Source: an uncultured Tenacibaculum sp. | Lineage (GTDB): Bacteria; Bacteroidota; Bacteroidia; Flavobacteriales; Flavobacteriaceae | DNA length: 64,000 nucleotides | Assembly (NCBI GenBank): GCA_947492185.1 | Contig: CANLMR010000005.1 | Span: 1 to 64,000 of the forward strand | Direction: 5' to 3' | Shown: positions 8,676 through 19,500 of the stretch, in pieces | Layout: the number at the start of each line of letters is the position of its first letter | Position numbering within the stretch: position 1 is the stretch's first letter | Notes under the pieces: model-generated | What the model saw: the letters and a program-made list of their open reading frames with translations, nothing else | What the model was told of the DNA's origin: nothing | Databases searched by the model: none | Position numbers and translations under genes: made by a program

Positions 8676-10059
8676 TTTCTTTTCTTTGAATAAGTAACTT
8701 CTCTTCCACTTCTTTCATCTTCTTAGGAGTTAATGGATATAATAACAATGCGACAACTCCTACTAAAACAAAAACAGCTGGAACAATACTCATATTTAAT
8801 TTTATTCCCTCTAACATTTCAGGGGTTTTCACCAAAGCTTGTCCATCATAATTATACAAATTCAATACCGCTAATGTTATAGCTCCTGCCATACCCGAAC
8901 CAAATTTCATAGCAAATGTACCTGCAGAGAAAATTAATCCAGTTGCTCGTCTTCCATTTTTCAATTCAGAATAATCCGCTGAATCTCCCAACATAGCAAA
9001 GAACAATATTGGCATTAATCCCGCTCCGAATTCAGAAATAATTCCAAGTGTAAAAATTGAACCAATATCATTTGGATTCAACCAATACATGGCACCGGCA
9101 AATACTGCTGAAAACAAAATACTAAATATGAATAATCTTACCTTACCAAAATACTTCGTTAGTGCTGGTGCAAAAACCGTTGAAATCATTGAAATAATTA
9201 ACAATGACAGAAGATACAATCCTGCTAATCCATTTTTCCCACCCCAGTTTGTAAGTGCTCCAAAAAATCCATTCTCATCTTGTACATAATGCGTAAAATA
9301 ATACATTATTGAACTTTGCTTAATAATGTTATACGTTACAAATACAAATCCTATAAATAATAAAATCAACCAAGGTCTATTCGTAAAAAGATCTTTATAA
9401 TCTTTAAAAATATCATCCGTTTTCACAGCTTTAACACGTTCCCTAGTAGTATAAAAAGTAATAAATGAAAAAACAGCTAAAATGAATGCTAATACATACA
9501 TGGTGTATTGATAGCCTAAATTTTCATTTCCTTTTCCAAGGAAATCAACTAAAGAAATTACACCAATTGTAGCAATTATCCCTCCAAGATAAGCTCCAAA
9601 AAACCGGTAAGATGACAATACTGTTCTTTCTTTCACATTTGGCGTCATCACCCCCATTAATGCTGAATATGGAACATTATTGGCTGTATAGGCCAATGTG
9701 TAAAATATAGATGTTGCATATGCCCAAAACAACTTACCTGACAACCCAAGATCAGGAGTAGTAAATTGTAGTACTAGAGCAACTCCAAATGGTAAAGCAG
9801 TCCATAATAACCAAGGTCTAAATTTCCCCCATTTTGTTCTTGTTCTATCAGCTATATTTCCCATTATCAAATCAGTAATACCATCACCTAAACGAATCAC
9901 TAAAAGTAAAGTTGCAACTGCAGCTGTTCCTAAACCAAAAACATCCGTATAAAAAATTGGTAAAAAAGGACCGATAGTTCTCCATGCTATATTCGCAGCG
10001 GTATCACCTAATGCGTATCCTATTTTTTCTTTGATTGATAATTTCTTTGTTTCCGACAT
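8662..10059 (-). CDS. MFS sugar:cation symporter (GPH type)
   Basis: A 465-residue inner-membrane carrier with 12 hydrophobic segments. The N-terminus LSIKEKIGYALGDTAANIAW and the loop MGNIADRTRTKWGKFRPWLLW are typical of glycoside-pentoside-hexuronide:cation symporters (MelB relatives). It would import a mono- or oligosaccharide or hexuronide released by the surface enzymes of this locus. It lies between gntP and the lyase-like gene in one operon. The substrate is inferred from context only. Confidence 0.82.
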   Translation of the reverse strand: MSETKKLSIKEKIGYALGDTAANIAWRTIGPFLPIFYTDVFGLGTAAVATLLLVIRLGDGITDLIMGNIADRTRTKWGKFRPWLLWTALPFGVALVLQFTTPDLGLSGKLFWAYATSIFYTLAYTANNVPYSALMGVMTPNVKERTVLSSYRFFGAYLGGIIATIGVISLVDFLGKGNENLGYQYTMYVLAFILAVFSFITFYTTRERVKAVKTDDIFKDYKDLFTNRPWLILLFIGFVFVTYNIIKQSSIMYYFTHYVQDENGFFGALTNWGGKNGLAGLYLLSLLIISMISTVFAPALTKYFGKVRLFIFSILFSAVFAGAMYWLNPNDIGSIFTLGIISEFGAGLMPILFFAMLGDSADYSELKNGRRATGLIFSAGTFAMKFGSGMAGAITLAVLNLYNYDGQALVKTPEMLEGIKLNMSIVPAVFVLVGVVALLLYPLTPKKMKEVEEKLLIQRKESVTE

Positions 10060-10087
10060 CTTATATTTTTATTTGTTCGATATTCAA

Positions 10088-11434
10088 TTATACAATTAAG
10101 CTTAGTAAGCTAACAATAAAAAAACTACTTAAAGCTAAAATTGTAGTCATTATTGTCCAACTTTTAAACGTTTGTTTTTCATTAAGTCCGAGATATTTTC
10201 CAACTAACCAAAATCCGCTATCATTTACGTGAGACATGATTGATGCACCTGAGGCAATAGCAATTACAAGTAGTGCTTTATCAATTTGAGAAATATCTGT
10301 ATGTATTAATAAAGGAGCTGTAACTCCAGCTGCTGTAATCATTGCAACTGTTGCAGACCCTTGTAAAACCCTAACTAAAACCGCAATAAAAAAACCGAAA
10401 AACAACACACTAATTCCCATTGTAGCAAAATAATTTGCTAACATTTCTCCCGTTCCTGTATTGATTAACATTTGCTTGAAAACCCCTCCTGCTCCGGTAA
10501 GCAAAATAATCAGTCCAGCGGGTCCCATAGAGTTTGTAGCGATTTTTAGTAATTCGCCTTTAGATAAACCTCTTTTGATCCCTAATACGTACCAAGCAAT
10601 TAAGTTTGCGATAATTAAAGCAACAAATGGATTCCCAATCATTGCCATCCATTCTTTAAATTGGACGCTAATACTATCATTAGAAACTAGCGGACTATTT
10701 AAAACCGTATTTCCTATAATTAATACAATTGGAATTCCAATAATCAATAAAATTAATCGAACTGCAGGATAAGTTTTTGCTTCTTGTTCATTCAACTCCA
10801 TCTTTGGAGCTTCTATGTAAATTTTCTTAGAAATGTAATTAGCGAATATTGGTCCACTTAAAATCGCAGTTGGAACACCAACTATAAATCCAAATAAGAT
10901 AACCCAACCTAAATCTGCTTTTAAAATATCAGCAACAGCTACAGGACCTGGAGTAGGTGGAATAAAAGAATGCGTAATTGCTAAACCCGCTAATAAAGGA
11001 ATTGCATATAATAGCAATGACTTTTTAGTTCTTCTTTGCAAAGAATAAACCAATGGGATTAAAATGATAAATGCGACATCAAAAAACACAGGAATTGCAA
11101 TAAAAAAGCCGGCTAACATTAAAGCCCAAGAAGCACGTTTATCTCCAAATTTTGATAATAAATAGTTTGCTAATGCTTCAGCTCCTCCAGACTGTTCCAA
11201 TATGGATCCAAAAATTGCCCCTAACCCAACAACTAAAGCAACAAAACCGAGTGTACTCCCCATTCCTTGCTGCATTGTTGTAATAATTTCATTTGGAGGC
11301 ATTCCCGCAACAATACCTACTACAATACTCGCAATTAATAATGAAATAAATGCTTGGATTTTAAATCGTAGAATTAAAACTAACAGAATTAGTACTCCAG
11401 AAAAAACAGCTAACAATAAATTATAATCCAACAT
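10088..11434 (-). CDS. gntP: GntP family gluconate:H+ symporter
   Basis: A 448-residue inner-membrane permease with about 12-14 hydrophobic segments. GntP-family signatures include GLGAIFGSILEQSGGAE, HSFIPPTPGPVAVADIL and the C-terminal ASGASIMSHVNDSGFWLV. The family takes up D-gluconate and related aldonates by proton symport. It sits two bases downstream of the fused gluconokinase/6-phosphogluconate dehydrogenase gene, which independently supports gluconate as substrate. Confidence 0.9.
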   Translation of the reverse strand: MLDYNLLLAVFSGVLILLVLILRFKIQAFISLLIASIVVGIVAGMPPNEIITTMQQGMGSTLGFVALVVGLGAIFGSILEQSGGAEALANYLLSKFGDKRASWALMLAGFFIAIPVFFDVAFIILIPLVYSLQRRTKKSLLLYAIPLLAGLAITHSFIPPTPGPVAVADILKADLGWVILFGFIVGVPTAILSGPIFANYISKKIYIEAPKMELNEQEAKTYPAVRLILLIIGIPIVLIIGNTVLNSPLVSNDSISVQFKEWMAMIGNPFVALIIANLIAWYVLGIKRGLSKGELLKIATNSMGPAGLIILLTGAGGVFKQMLINTGTGEMLANYFATMGISVLFFGFFIAVLVRVLQGSATVAMITAAGVTAPLLIHTDISQIDKALLVIAIASGASIMSHVNDSGFWLVGKYLGLNEKQTFKSWTIMTTILALSSFFIVSLLSLIV

Positions 11435-11436
11435 AA

Positions 11437-13305
11437 TTAACTCCAGTTATGATGAAACATTTGGTCTTGTTCAGCATCTACTCTTTGAAATTTATGTGCT
11501 CCAAAAAAGTCTCGTTGTGCTTGAATCATATTCGCCGAAGATTGCTCTGTTGTCATTGCTACCCAATAATTATAAGCCTCATAAAAACACGGTATACTTA
11601 TTCTTGTTTTCAAAGCATAATCAATCACATAAGGCATTGCCGTTTCGTTCTCATGTAAACTTTCTAAAATTTCTTTGCTTTCAAATAAGTTATTCGAAGT
11701 TTTCAAGATTTCACTAAAAGCTTTAATCTTTTCAGATTTTATAATGCAACCACTTGACCAAATTCTACAAATCTCAGAAAGATTTAAATTCCAATTATAT
11801 TCTTCAGAAGCAGATTGAATTAACTGTAATCCTTGCTGTAAATTAATTGTTCTAGCAAAATCATAAGCTCGTTCTAGTAAATCAATGTTCATTTCCTCAT
11901 TAATCACACTACTTTTCACAACTTTTGATAATTGCACTCTAGTTTCCTTAAAAGAAGAAGTGTAACGAGCATATACAGCTACTGTTTTCATAGTTGTAGG
12001 AACACCTAATTCTAATGCTGAAACACTTGACCAAGATCCAGTTCCTTTATTACCTGCTTTATCCAAAATTAAATCCAAAAGATTTGAATTCCCTTCTTTT
12101 TCTAGAAGAATCTTAGATGTAATTTCTAACAAGTAACTTGATAATTCGTTTTCATTCCATTTAGAAAAAATTGCAGAAATCTCTTCATATGATTTAGTTA
12201 CAGACAACAAAACATATAATTCGGCGAGCAATTGCATATCAGCATATTCAATTCCGTTATGCACCATTTTTACAAAATGTCCTGCTCCATTCGGGCCAAT
12301 ATAATTGCAACATGGATTTCCATTTTCATCTTTTGCGGCAATGAGGTTCAAATAGGAAGCGATGTAATTATATCCTTTTTCACTTCCTCCAGGCATTAAA
12401 GACGGGCCTTTCAATGCTCCTTCTTCTCCACCAGAAACTCCTAATCCAACAAAGTGAATTTGTTTGTTTTTCAAGGATTTTACCCTTCGCTCAGTATCTT
12501 TATAATGTGAGTTTCCTCCATCAATTAAAACATCTCCTTTCTCTAAAAAAGGAACTATATTTTCAATTACTAAATCGACAACATTTCCGGCTTTCACCAT
12601 CAATAAAATTTTACGTGGCGTTTGGAGTGATTGCACAAAATTTTTCAGTTCTGTAAACCCAGCCGCATTATTATTTTCAGTTTCCTTTAGAAAATTTTTC
12701 ACCATTCCTTTTTCTGCTCCTTCATCTCTATTATACACCGAAACAGAAACTCCTTTGTTCAACATATTCAAAGCAAGACTTTTACCCATTACTCCAATTC
12801 CAAAAATCCCAAAGGCTGATTTTTGCATTTCTCTTATAATTTCGTTTGTAATATCTTTTGGCGATTTTTCACAACTCACCTTTATCCCATAATTAGGAGG
12901 TTCAAGCGTATCAAATTGAGATTGTAATAAAGTGGAATCCATAAAATGATTGCTTCTAGCCTCAATTCTTTTTTTAATCAAATCAAAACTTCCTTCTAAA
13001 AACACCCATTGAATTGTGGTTATATTATCAGATAAGATTTTTCTGTAGTCTTCTTTCAAAGCAGAACAAGCTAATACAACACCTCCACTTTTTAATCTCC
13101 TTTTTAACTCAGAATTTAAAGCTTGTAACCATGGTAGGCGATCATTATCGGTTAAGGCTTCACCTCTATTCATTTTCTCAATATTTGCTTTCGGATGAAA
13201 ATCATCAGCATCAATGAATAGGATTTCCATTCTTTGTGATAACGAATTTCCTATGGTTGATTTTCCGCAACCACTCACTCCCATAACAACAATAAGATTA
13301 TTCAT
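11437..13305 (-). CDS. Fused gluconokinase / 6-phosphogluconate dehydrogenase
   Basis: A single 622-residue frame carries two complete enzymes. Residues 1-160 are a gluconokinase with P-loop GVSGCGKST (9-17) and DADDFHP (32-38). Residues 163-622 are a decarboxylating 6-phosphogluconate dehydrogenase with NADP-binding FGIFGIGVMG (165-174), VGLGVSGGEEGA and the catalytic Lys346 and Glu353 in HFVKMVHNGIEY. The C-terminus FHHNWS matches the normal end of Gnd. It would convert gluconate to ribulose-5-phosphate, CO2 and NAD(P)H without releasing 6-phosphogluconate far. Position between GH3 and gntP fits. No stop, start site or repeat at the junction suggests an assembly artefact. Confidence 0.92.
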   Translation of the reverse strand: MNNLIVVMGVSGCGKSTIGNSLSQRMEILFIDADDFHPKANIEKMNRGEALTDNDRLPWLQALNSELKRRLKSGGVVLACSALKEDYRKILSDNITTIQWVFLEGSFDLIKKRIEARSNHFMDSTLLQSQFDTLEPPNYGIKVSCEKSPKDITNEIIREMQKSAFGIFGIGVMGKSLALNMLNKGVSVSVYNRDEGAEKGMVKNFLKETENNNAAGFTELKNFVQSLQTPRKILLMVKAGNVVDLVIENIVPFLEKGDVLIDGGNSHYKDTERRVKSLKNKQIHFVGLGVSGGEEGALKGPSLMPGGSEKGYNYIASYLNLIAAKDENGNPCCNYIGPNGAGHFVKMVHNGIEYADMQLLAELYVLLSVTKSYEEISAIFSKWNENELSSYLLEITSKILLEKEGNSNLLDLILDKAGNKGTGSWSSVSALELGVPTTMKTVAVYARYTSSFKETRVQLSKVVKSSVINEEMNIDLLERAYDFARTINLQQGLQLIQSASEEYNWNLNLSEICRIWSSGCIIKSEKIKAFSEILKTSNNLFESKEILESLHENETAMPYVIDYALKTRISIPCFYEAYNYWVAMTTEQSSANMIQAQRDFFGAHKFQRVDAEQDQMFHHNWS

Positions 13306-13447
13306 ATCTAAAACTAGCTTTTAAACCTTCTGATGCATTCTTACCAACCCAGACATTAAAATCACCTTTCTCAACATCATATATAAGCTCACTATTGTAA
13401 TATTTTAAATTTTCTAGATTGACTTCAAAAGAAACTGTTTTTTTTTT
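13298..13447 (-). pseudogene. Out-of-frame 3' end of the GH3 gene
   Basis: After a run of ten A residues on the minus strand (13447-13438) the upstream GH3 frame stops at once. The next frame continues with GEKKTVSFEVNLEN, YDVEKGDFNVWVG and KNASEGLKASFRYE before a TAA at 13300-13298. This is the normal end of the fibronectin III-like domain, as in the second GH3 protein at 25781. Removing one A would restore 753 residues. The restored stop would overlap the next gene's ATG by eight bases, matching the tight operon spacing. Confidence 0.85.
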
Positions 13448-15560
13448 CTCCTGATTTTAAAGCTATTTTTTCAAATCCTTTTAACTCTTTTACGGGTCTG
13501 GTTATACTTCCAACAACATCTTGAACATACAATTGAACAACTTCTTCTCCTGATTTTTCTCCTATATTTTCTACATCAACAGTAACTTTAATATTCTGAT
13601 CTTTTGAAATTTTATCTGAAGACAATTTTAAATTAGTATACTGGAATTTTGTATATCCTAAGCCATAACCGAATGGAAAATGCGGAGTAAATCCAGCATC
13701 TAAATAATGAGAAGTATTTCCTAAAGAACTTTGCCAAGCCCCCATAGGAATGCTATCGATATGAACAAACTCTATAGAACTTGCAGGTCTCCCTGTATTT
13801 TTATGATTATAAAACAGTGGCAATTGTCCTGCAACTTTTGGCCATGTAATTGGTAATCTTCCGCCTGGTTCTTTTTCTCCAAAAATCATATCATAAATCG
13901 CTGGACCACCCATTGTTCCTGGATGCCAAGTCATTAACACAGCATCTATATCATCAACAATATTAGTTATTGTAATTGGTCTACCTGCCATAATGACTAA
14001 AACAATTGGCTTATTCGTTTTAGCTAGTTCTTTGATCAATTTTTCTTGAGCTCCAGGTAAATTAATATTAGCTCTACTATGTGCTTCTCCAGATAATATT
14101 GCCTCCTCTCCACCTACAAATACAATTACATCAGACTGTTTAGCAGCTTGAATTGCTTTTTTAAATTGAACTTCTGATTTATCTCTGCTGTATGATAGTG
14201 TTTCAACAAATTTGAAATCTACTTTTTCATTTTGAAAAGCATTAATCGGAGTTACAGTATGTTCTTTTTCGCCGTCAAATGTCCAAGTTCCCAACTGTTC
14301 TCTAGGCTTATTTGCTAACGGACCAATAACAGCTATTTTGGTTTTCTTGTTTAATGGTAGAACGTTATTTTTATTTTTCAATAATACAGAGCTTTTAATC
14401 GCAGCATCTTTAGCCAATTCTAAATGATCCTTTGCATATAAAACTTCAGTTGTATTCTGAGCTCTACCTGGATTTTCAAAAAGTCCCATTCTAAATTTTA
14501 CCCTTAAAATATCCGCGACTAATTCATTAATTTGATCTTCAGTAACTTTTCCTTCATTCAATAATTCTTTTACATGATTTTCATATGATTTACTAGTCAT
14601 TTCCATATTTAACCCAGCATTTAATCCTATTTCTGCCGCATGCTTTTCATCTTTAGCAAAACCATGAGGAATCATTTCTGTAACCGAATTCCAATCACTT
14701 ACTACAAAACCATCAAATTGAAATTTATCTCTTAAAATATCGCGAAGTAAATGTTTATCACCAGAAGCTGGAATTCCATTGGTCTCATTAAAAGAAGTCA
14801 TTACTGTTTGACTACCAGCATCAAAAGCAGATTTAAATGGAGGCAAATACACATTATGCATTAATTCTTTATTAATTATTGCTGTATTATAATCTCTTCC
14901 GCCAATTGCCGCTCCGTAACCAATAAAATGCTTTGCACAAGCAATTAAACTTGTTGGATCGTTTAAACTATCACCTTGAAAACCTTCTACATATGCTTTT
15001 CCTAATTGAGAAGCTAAATATGGATCTTCACCTGGAGATTCTGCAACCCTTCCCCATCTGCTATCTCGAGAAATATCTAACATTGGAGCAAATGTCCAAC
15101 GTACCCCGAAAGAGGAAGCTTCTACAGCAGCTACTCTTGATGAAGATTTTGCCACTTCAGTATCCCAAGATGCTGCTAAACCTAAAGGAATTGGGAAGAT
15201 TGTTTTGAATCCGTGAATAACATCTCTTGCAAAGATTAATGGTATTTTATTAGGACTTTCTTCTGTAGCGATTTTCTGTAACTCATCTACATAATCTTTA
15301 TTCATTACGTTTAAAAACGCACCTACTTTTCCATCACGAACCGCTTGTTTTAAGGTTTCAGGTAAACTTCCTCTTACTCGACTTGATGTTCCTCTCAGGT
15401 TTAATTGTCCGATTTTCTCATCTAGAGTCATTTTAGAAAGTAAATTAGTTACTCGTTTTTCTAAAACAGGATCTTTTACGTTTTTATTGGAATTAGATTC
15501 TGTTTTACAAGCACCCAAAAAAGTTGCAATACATATTGCTATTGTAGTTATTTTTTTCAT
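13425..15560 (-). CDS. GH3 beta-glucosidase lipoprotein, C-terminus lost by frameshift
   Basis: A 711-residue exported glycoside hydrolase family 3 enzyme, probably a beta-glucosidase. The lipobox is FLGAC (Cys18). The (beta/alpha)8 domain has DIHG-like ARDVIHGFKT, substrate-binding CAKHF and the nucleophile Asp289 in FVVSDW. An alpha/beta sandwich follows, then a fibronectin III-like domain cut short at NSFF by a +1 frameshift in an A10 tract. About 42 residues of the last domain are encoded in the next frame. The catalytic domains are intact, so partial function or slippage-rescued full-length product is possible. It lies between the gluconolactonase and gluconokinase fusion genes. Confidence 0.85.
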   Translation of the reverse strand: MKKITTIAICIATFLGACKTESNSNKNVKDPVLEKRVTNLLSKMTLDEKIGQLNLRGTSSRVRGSLPETLKQAVRDGKVGAFLNVMNKDYVDELQKIATEESPNKIPLIFARDVIHGFKTIFPIPLGLAASWDTEVAKSSSRVAAVEASSFGVRWTFAPMLDISRDSRWGRVAESPGEDPYLASQLGKAYVEGFQGDSLNDPTSLIACAKHFIGYGAAIGGRDYNTAIINKELMHNVYLPPFKSAFDAGSQTVMTSFNETNGIPASGDKHLLRDILRDKFQFDGFVVSDWNSVTEMIPHGFAKDEKHAAEIGLNAGLNMEMTSKSYENHVKELLNEGKVTEDQINELVADILRVKFRMGLFENPGRAQNTTEVLYAKDHLELAKDAAIKSSVLLKNKNNVLPLNKKTKIAVIGPLANKPREQLGTWTFDGEKEHTVTPINAFQNEKVDFKFVETLSYSRDKSEVQFKKAIQAAKQSDVIVFVGGEEAILSGEAHSRANINLPGAQEKLIKELAKTNKPIVLVIMAGRPITITNIVDDIDAVLMTWHPGTMGGPAIYDMIFGEKEPGGRLPITWPKVAGQLPLFYNHKNTGRPASSIEFVHIDSIPMGAWQSSLGNTSHYLDAGFTPHFPFGYGLGYTKFQYTNLKLSSDKISKDQNIKVTVDVENIGEKSGEEVVQLYVQDVVGSITRPVKELKGFEKIALKSGEKKNSFF

Positions 15561-15577
15561 TTTTAAATTGATTCGGT

Positions 15578-16549
15578 TTAGTTAAGCTGAGCCGTTTTAA
15601 AATTTGGTGAATTAAAAAAACTTCCTTTCACTCCTTTTTCTTTCAATTGAACTTTAAATACAGAACCCGCTAATGGGAACTTTTTATGTTCTTCGTCTGT
15701 CATATCTACACTTGCTGTTGTGATATATAAAACATCTAAATTTTCTCCGCCGAAGGCACATGAAGTAACATTATGTGCTGGTACTTTAATTTTTTTGATC
15801 AATTTTCCTGTTATAGGATTATAATTTGCTACAGCATTTCCATTCCACATCCCTACCCAAAGCATATCATTTTCGTCGATAGTCATTCCATCTGGAAACC
15901 CATCTTTAGCATCTATAGTAACAGCAACACGTTCATTCGTTATTGTGTTCTTCTTATTATCAAAATCAAAGGCTTTAATTTGACCTGTTGGTGTATCTAT
16001 ATAATACATTGTTTTTTTATCGCTAGTCCATACAATTCCATTTGAAATTGTAATATTTCCTAGCATTTTATTTGCGTTTCCAGATCCATCAATTTTATAC
16101 AAATTTGCCTTTGGATGCGTCTGAGGTAAATGCATTGAACCTACCCATAAATTACCATTTGGATCACATTTCCCATCATTAAATCTATTATCGGTAATAT
16201 CAGATTCAACATCTGATAACAAGGTTAATTCTCTCGTAGTGGTGTTTACTATGTAGATTCCATCTTCAAGAGCAACAACTGCCTTATTCTCTTTATTGGC
16301 AGGAACAACAGTTCCAATTCTACAAGGCATTTCTATAGTTTTATTCTCTTCTGTTTTAGGCGAAAATATGTGTAATTTTTTTCCTTCAATATCTACCCAA
16401 TACAACTCTTCTGATTTATAATTCCAAAATGCACCTTCACCTAACTGAGCATTTATTTTAAATGCTAACTCAACTTTACACTCTTTCTTTTCACCTGTTT
16501 TACAACAAACTAGAAAACATAGTAATACTAGTAATCCTAATTTTTTCAT
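15578..16549 (-). CDS. SMP-30/gluconolactonase family lipoprotein
   Basis: A 323-residue six-bladed beta-propeller lactonase with a lipoprotein signal (lipobox LVCC). Metal-site residues of the SMP-30 family are visible: the Glu in LGEGAFW, the Asn-Asp in RFNDGKCDPNGNLWVG, the Asn in ISNGIVW and the Asp in FPDGMTIDENDMLWVG. The family opens sugar lactones such as glucono-1,5-lactone to aldonates. Its start is joined to the VCBS gene stop as TAATG. With gntP and gluconokinase downstream, gluconolactone or an oligosaccharide lactone is the likely substrate. Export to the periplasm or outer membrane is inferred from the signal. Confidence 0.87.
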   Translation of the reverse strand: MKKLGLLVLLCFLVCCKTGEKKECKVELAFKINAQLGEGAFWNYKSEELYWVDIEGKKLHIFSPKTEENKTIEMPCRIGTVVPANKENKAVVALEDGIYIVNTTTRELTLLSDVESDITDNRFNDGKCDPNGNLWVGSMHLPQTHPKANLYKIDGSGNANKMLGNITISNGIVWTSDKKTMYYIDTPTGQIKAFDFDNKKNTITNERVAVTIDAKDGFPDGMTIDENDMLWVGMWNGNAVANYNPITGKLIKKIKVPAHNVTSCAFGGENLDVLYITTASVDMTDEEHKKFPLAGSVFKVQLKEKGVKGSFFNSPNFKTAQLN

Positions 16550-19500
16550 TACTTTTTATTGACTTTTATGAACTCCAAATAATCATTGTTTTTCACTGAA
16601 ATGATATGAGGAGTATTTCCTATTGATATTTTCTTTAAATCTTTTACATCACCTGAAGTATAGAATCCAGTTTCTTCAACAGATAAAGCTTCAAATTCGC
16701 CATTTCCATTGCCTTTTAAAACTAATCCGTGACTCCCATCATTTCTTGGAGTTTCGACTTCGGAATTATAGAGATTCCCGGCAATTATTGCATCCATATT
16801 CCCGTCGTTATTAATATCTTCAGTAATTATTTGTTGTATACTAGAGAACTGTGCTTCTATTGGAAGTTTATGTACAACAAATTGATTTCCTTTATTTTCT
16901 AAATAAACACTAGCAAATGATTTTACCTGATAATGTAATGCATCTTCCAAATTCTTTTTACCGTAAACATCAATTAATGTTGCTTTTGAAAAGGCATCAT
17001 AGCTTTTGAATTTCTTTTTAATTCCAGAAATCTGTTCCGATGAGCACTGTTTACCTCTTACCGGATATTGTTTTCCTTTGTTATAGTAACTTAATACAAT
17101 ATCAGAAGTAAAATTTTTATCGAAGTCTTTAGCATAAATATCGAAAGTTGCATCTTTTGTAGCCTTATATTTATAGTTCAAACCATTATTACCCAGAATA
17201 TAGTCCATATCTCCATCATTATCGAAATCTGCTTTCTGAATACTCCACCACCATCCAGAAGAATCTTTTGTTAAACCTAATTCTTCCGAAACCTCCTCAA
17301 AAAATCCTTTATTATTTTTAAAGACTTTAATTGGCATCCATTCACCAACAATTATAATATCATCCCAAGAATCATTATTAAAATCAGTAATAACAGCACT
17401 TGTAGCCATTCCTAAACCAAGTAAATCTTGAGCTGATTCGTTCGTTACATTTTCAAAATTTATAGTATTAGAATCAGAAGTGTTTTTTAATAAAAACGAA
17501 GAAGCTGGTAACGGATATTTTCCCGGAATTTGTCTACCAAGCACTAAAATATCTTGTTTACCATCTTTATTAAAATCTATATTATAAGCCTTGGATCCAC
17601 TTGAATACAACTCTGGTAAAGATTTAGAAACATCAGTAAATTCACCCTTTCCATTATTTATGTATAGTTGATCTTTTAATCGTTTAGAATCTTCTTCAAA
17701 CTCATAACCTCCGCTTACAACATATAAATCCAAATCATTATCATTATCCACATCAAAAAATAATGCTCCTACATCTTCCGATAACTGATTTTGTTTAAAT
17801 ACGTTTTGATTTTGTTTCTCGAAACCAGTCGCAGTTTGGAAATACAATTCACCTGATTTCCCATAAGCTCCACCAACAAAAACATCATCTAATCCGTCTT
17901 TATTTATATCTGCAACTTCCACAGCTGGGCCTAAAGTTGACATTTTATGAGGAAGTAAAACCTGAGTTTCAAAATCGTCATGTAAATTCTCGGCATGTTT
18001 TAACTTATTATTAAAATCTTGATTCGTCTCGAAAAGCTTTGATTTAACTTTAGCAATAACTTTTTTTTCTTTCGCTTCTTTGTAATCAAAAACTATAGTT
18101 TGATTTGATTTTAAGTTTTTTATTAGTTGTGTTTTCTGAGCGTTCCATTGCACTTTAACACTATCAATATTTACGTTTTTATCCAAACCAAAATGTAATT
18201 CGGGAGCTACAGAAGATTGAAAGCCTCTAGTTAGCGTTAACTCCTGAACTTGCTCTGAATCCTTTGAATAAACGAACACTTTTGCTCCTAAGCCGAAAGT
18301 ATTTTTATCATTTCCTTTAAGTTGAACTTTCAAGAAATTTTTATCTTCAGAAGAAGTATTTTCAAATATGGTAGCTTCCTCATCAATATTATTTACAATA
18401 ATTTCTAAATCACCATCATTATCTAAATCGGCATAAGCTACTCCGTTCGAAAATCCTTTATGAGAAATTCCCCAATCATCATTCACTTTTTTAAACTCAA
18501 TTCCTCCTAAATTTTTAAACATGAAATTGTCTATTTTCTCACTAGGAATCATTTTTGTTTTTTCTAGAAGTGATACCTCTTTAAATTCTTCTCCATCGAT
18601 TTTATTAAAAAAATCTTTATTGTTCACCTCTCTTCTTGTTCCGTTGGTTACATATAAATCTTTATAACCATCATTATCAAAATCTGCAAATAATGGCGCC
18701 CAACTCCAATCTGTAGAAGATGTTCCAGTCAATCGTGAAATATTAGAGAATTTCGGAATTCCGTTTTCATTAAATCCAGAATTCAATTGTAAGCAATTGT
18801 GCATGTATTGATAATGAAAACCATACAAAACAGTTTCATAAAATAATCTTGGATTCATGCTCGACATATTAGCTTTCTGCCTTCTATTATCATCTGAATC
18901 CATGTCAGCTTGAAAAATATCTAAATAACCATCATTGTTGATATCGGCAATATCGATTCCCATTCCGTAAAAAGCAGTTTGAGAAGTTGCTTCTTTTATC
19001 ACTTCTTTGAATGTACCATCTTGATTATTGATGTACATAAAATCTGGAATACTATAATCGTTTGATACATATAAATCTGTCCAACCATCATTATTTAAAT
19101 CTGCAGCTGTAATTCCTAATGAAAAACTATAATTCTTTACTCCAGCCTTATCTGTAATATCTATAAATTTTCCATCTTGATTTTCGAATAACTTATCCGA
19201 CTCAACATCTTTAACATTTTGCATTCGATGTTTATAAATCATATTTGGAGTTGAAGGATGAGCCATTGGATAATTAGCTAAATACATATCTAAATCACCA
19301 TCGTTATCATAATCTAAAAATGTAGCTTGAACAGAATTCCCTTGATCTGCTAAACCGTATTTTTCTGCAGACTCTATGAATGTATTGTCTTTATTATTGA
19401 TAAATAATTGATTCTTCTTATTCCCATCTTTACCTGCAACAGAGCAATAAATATCTAGATAACCATCGTTATTAATATCTATCATTGTTGATCCTGTGTA

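Noticed and set aside
13425..15560. Treating the two GH3 genes as a recent duplication around the regulator
   Set aside because: The proteins share all motifs but differ throughout in loops and N-termini, so they diverged long ago.
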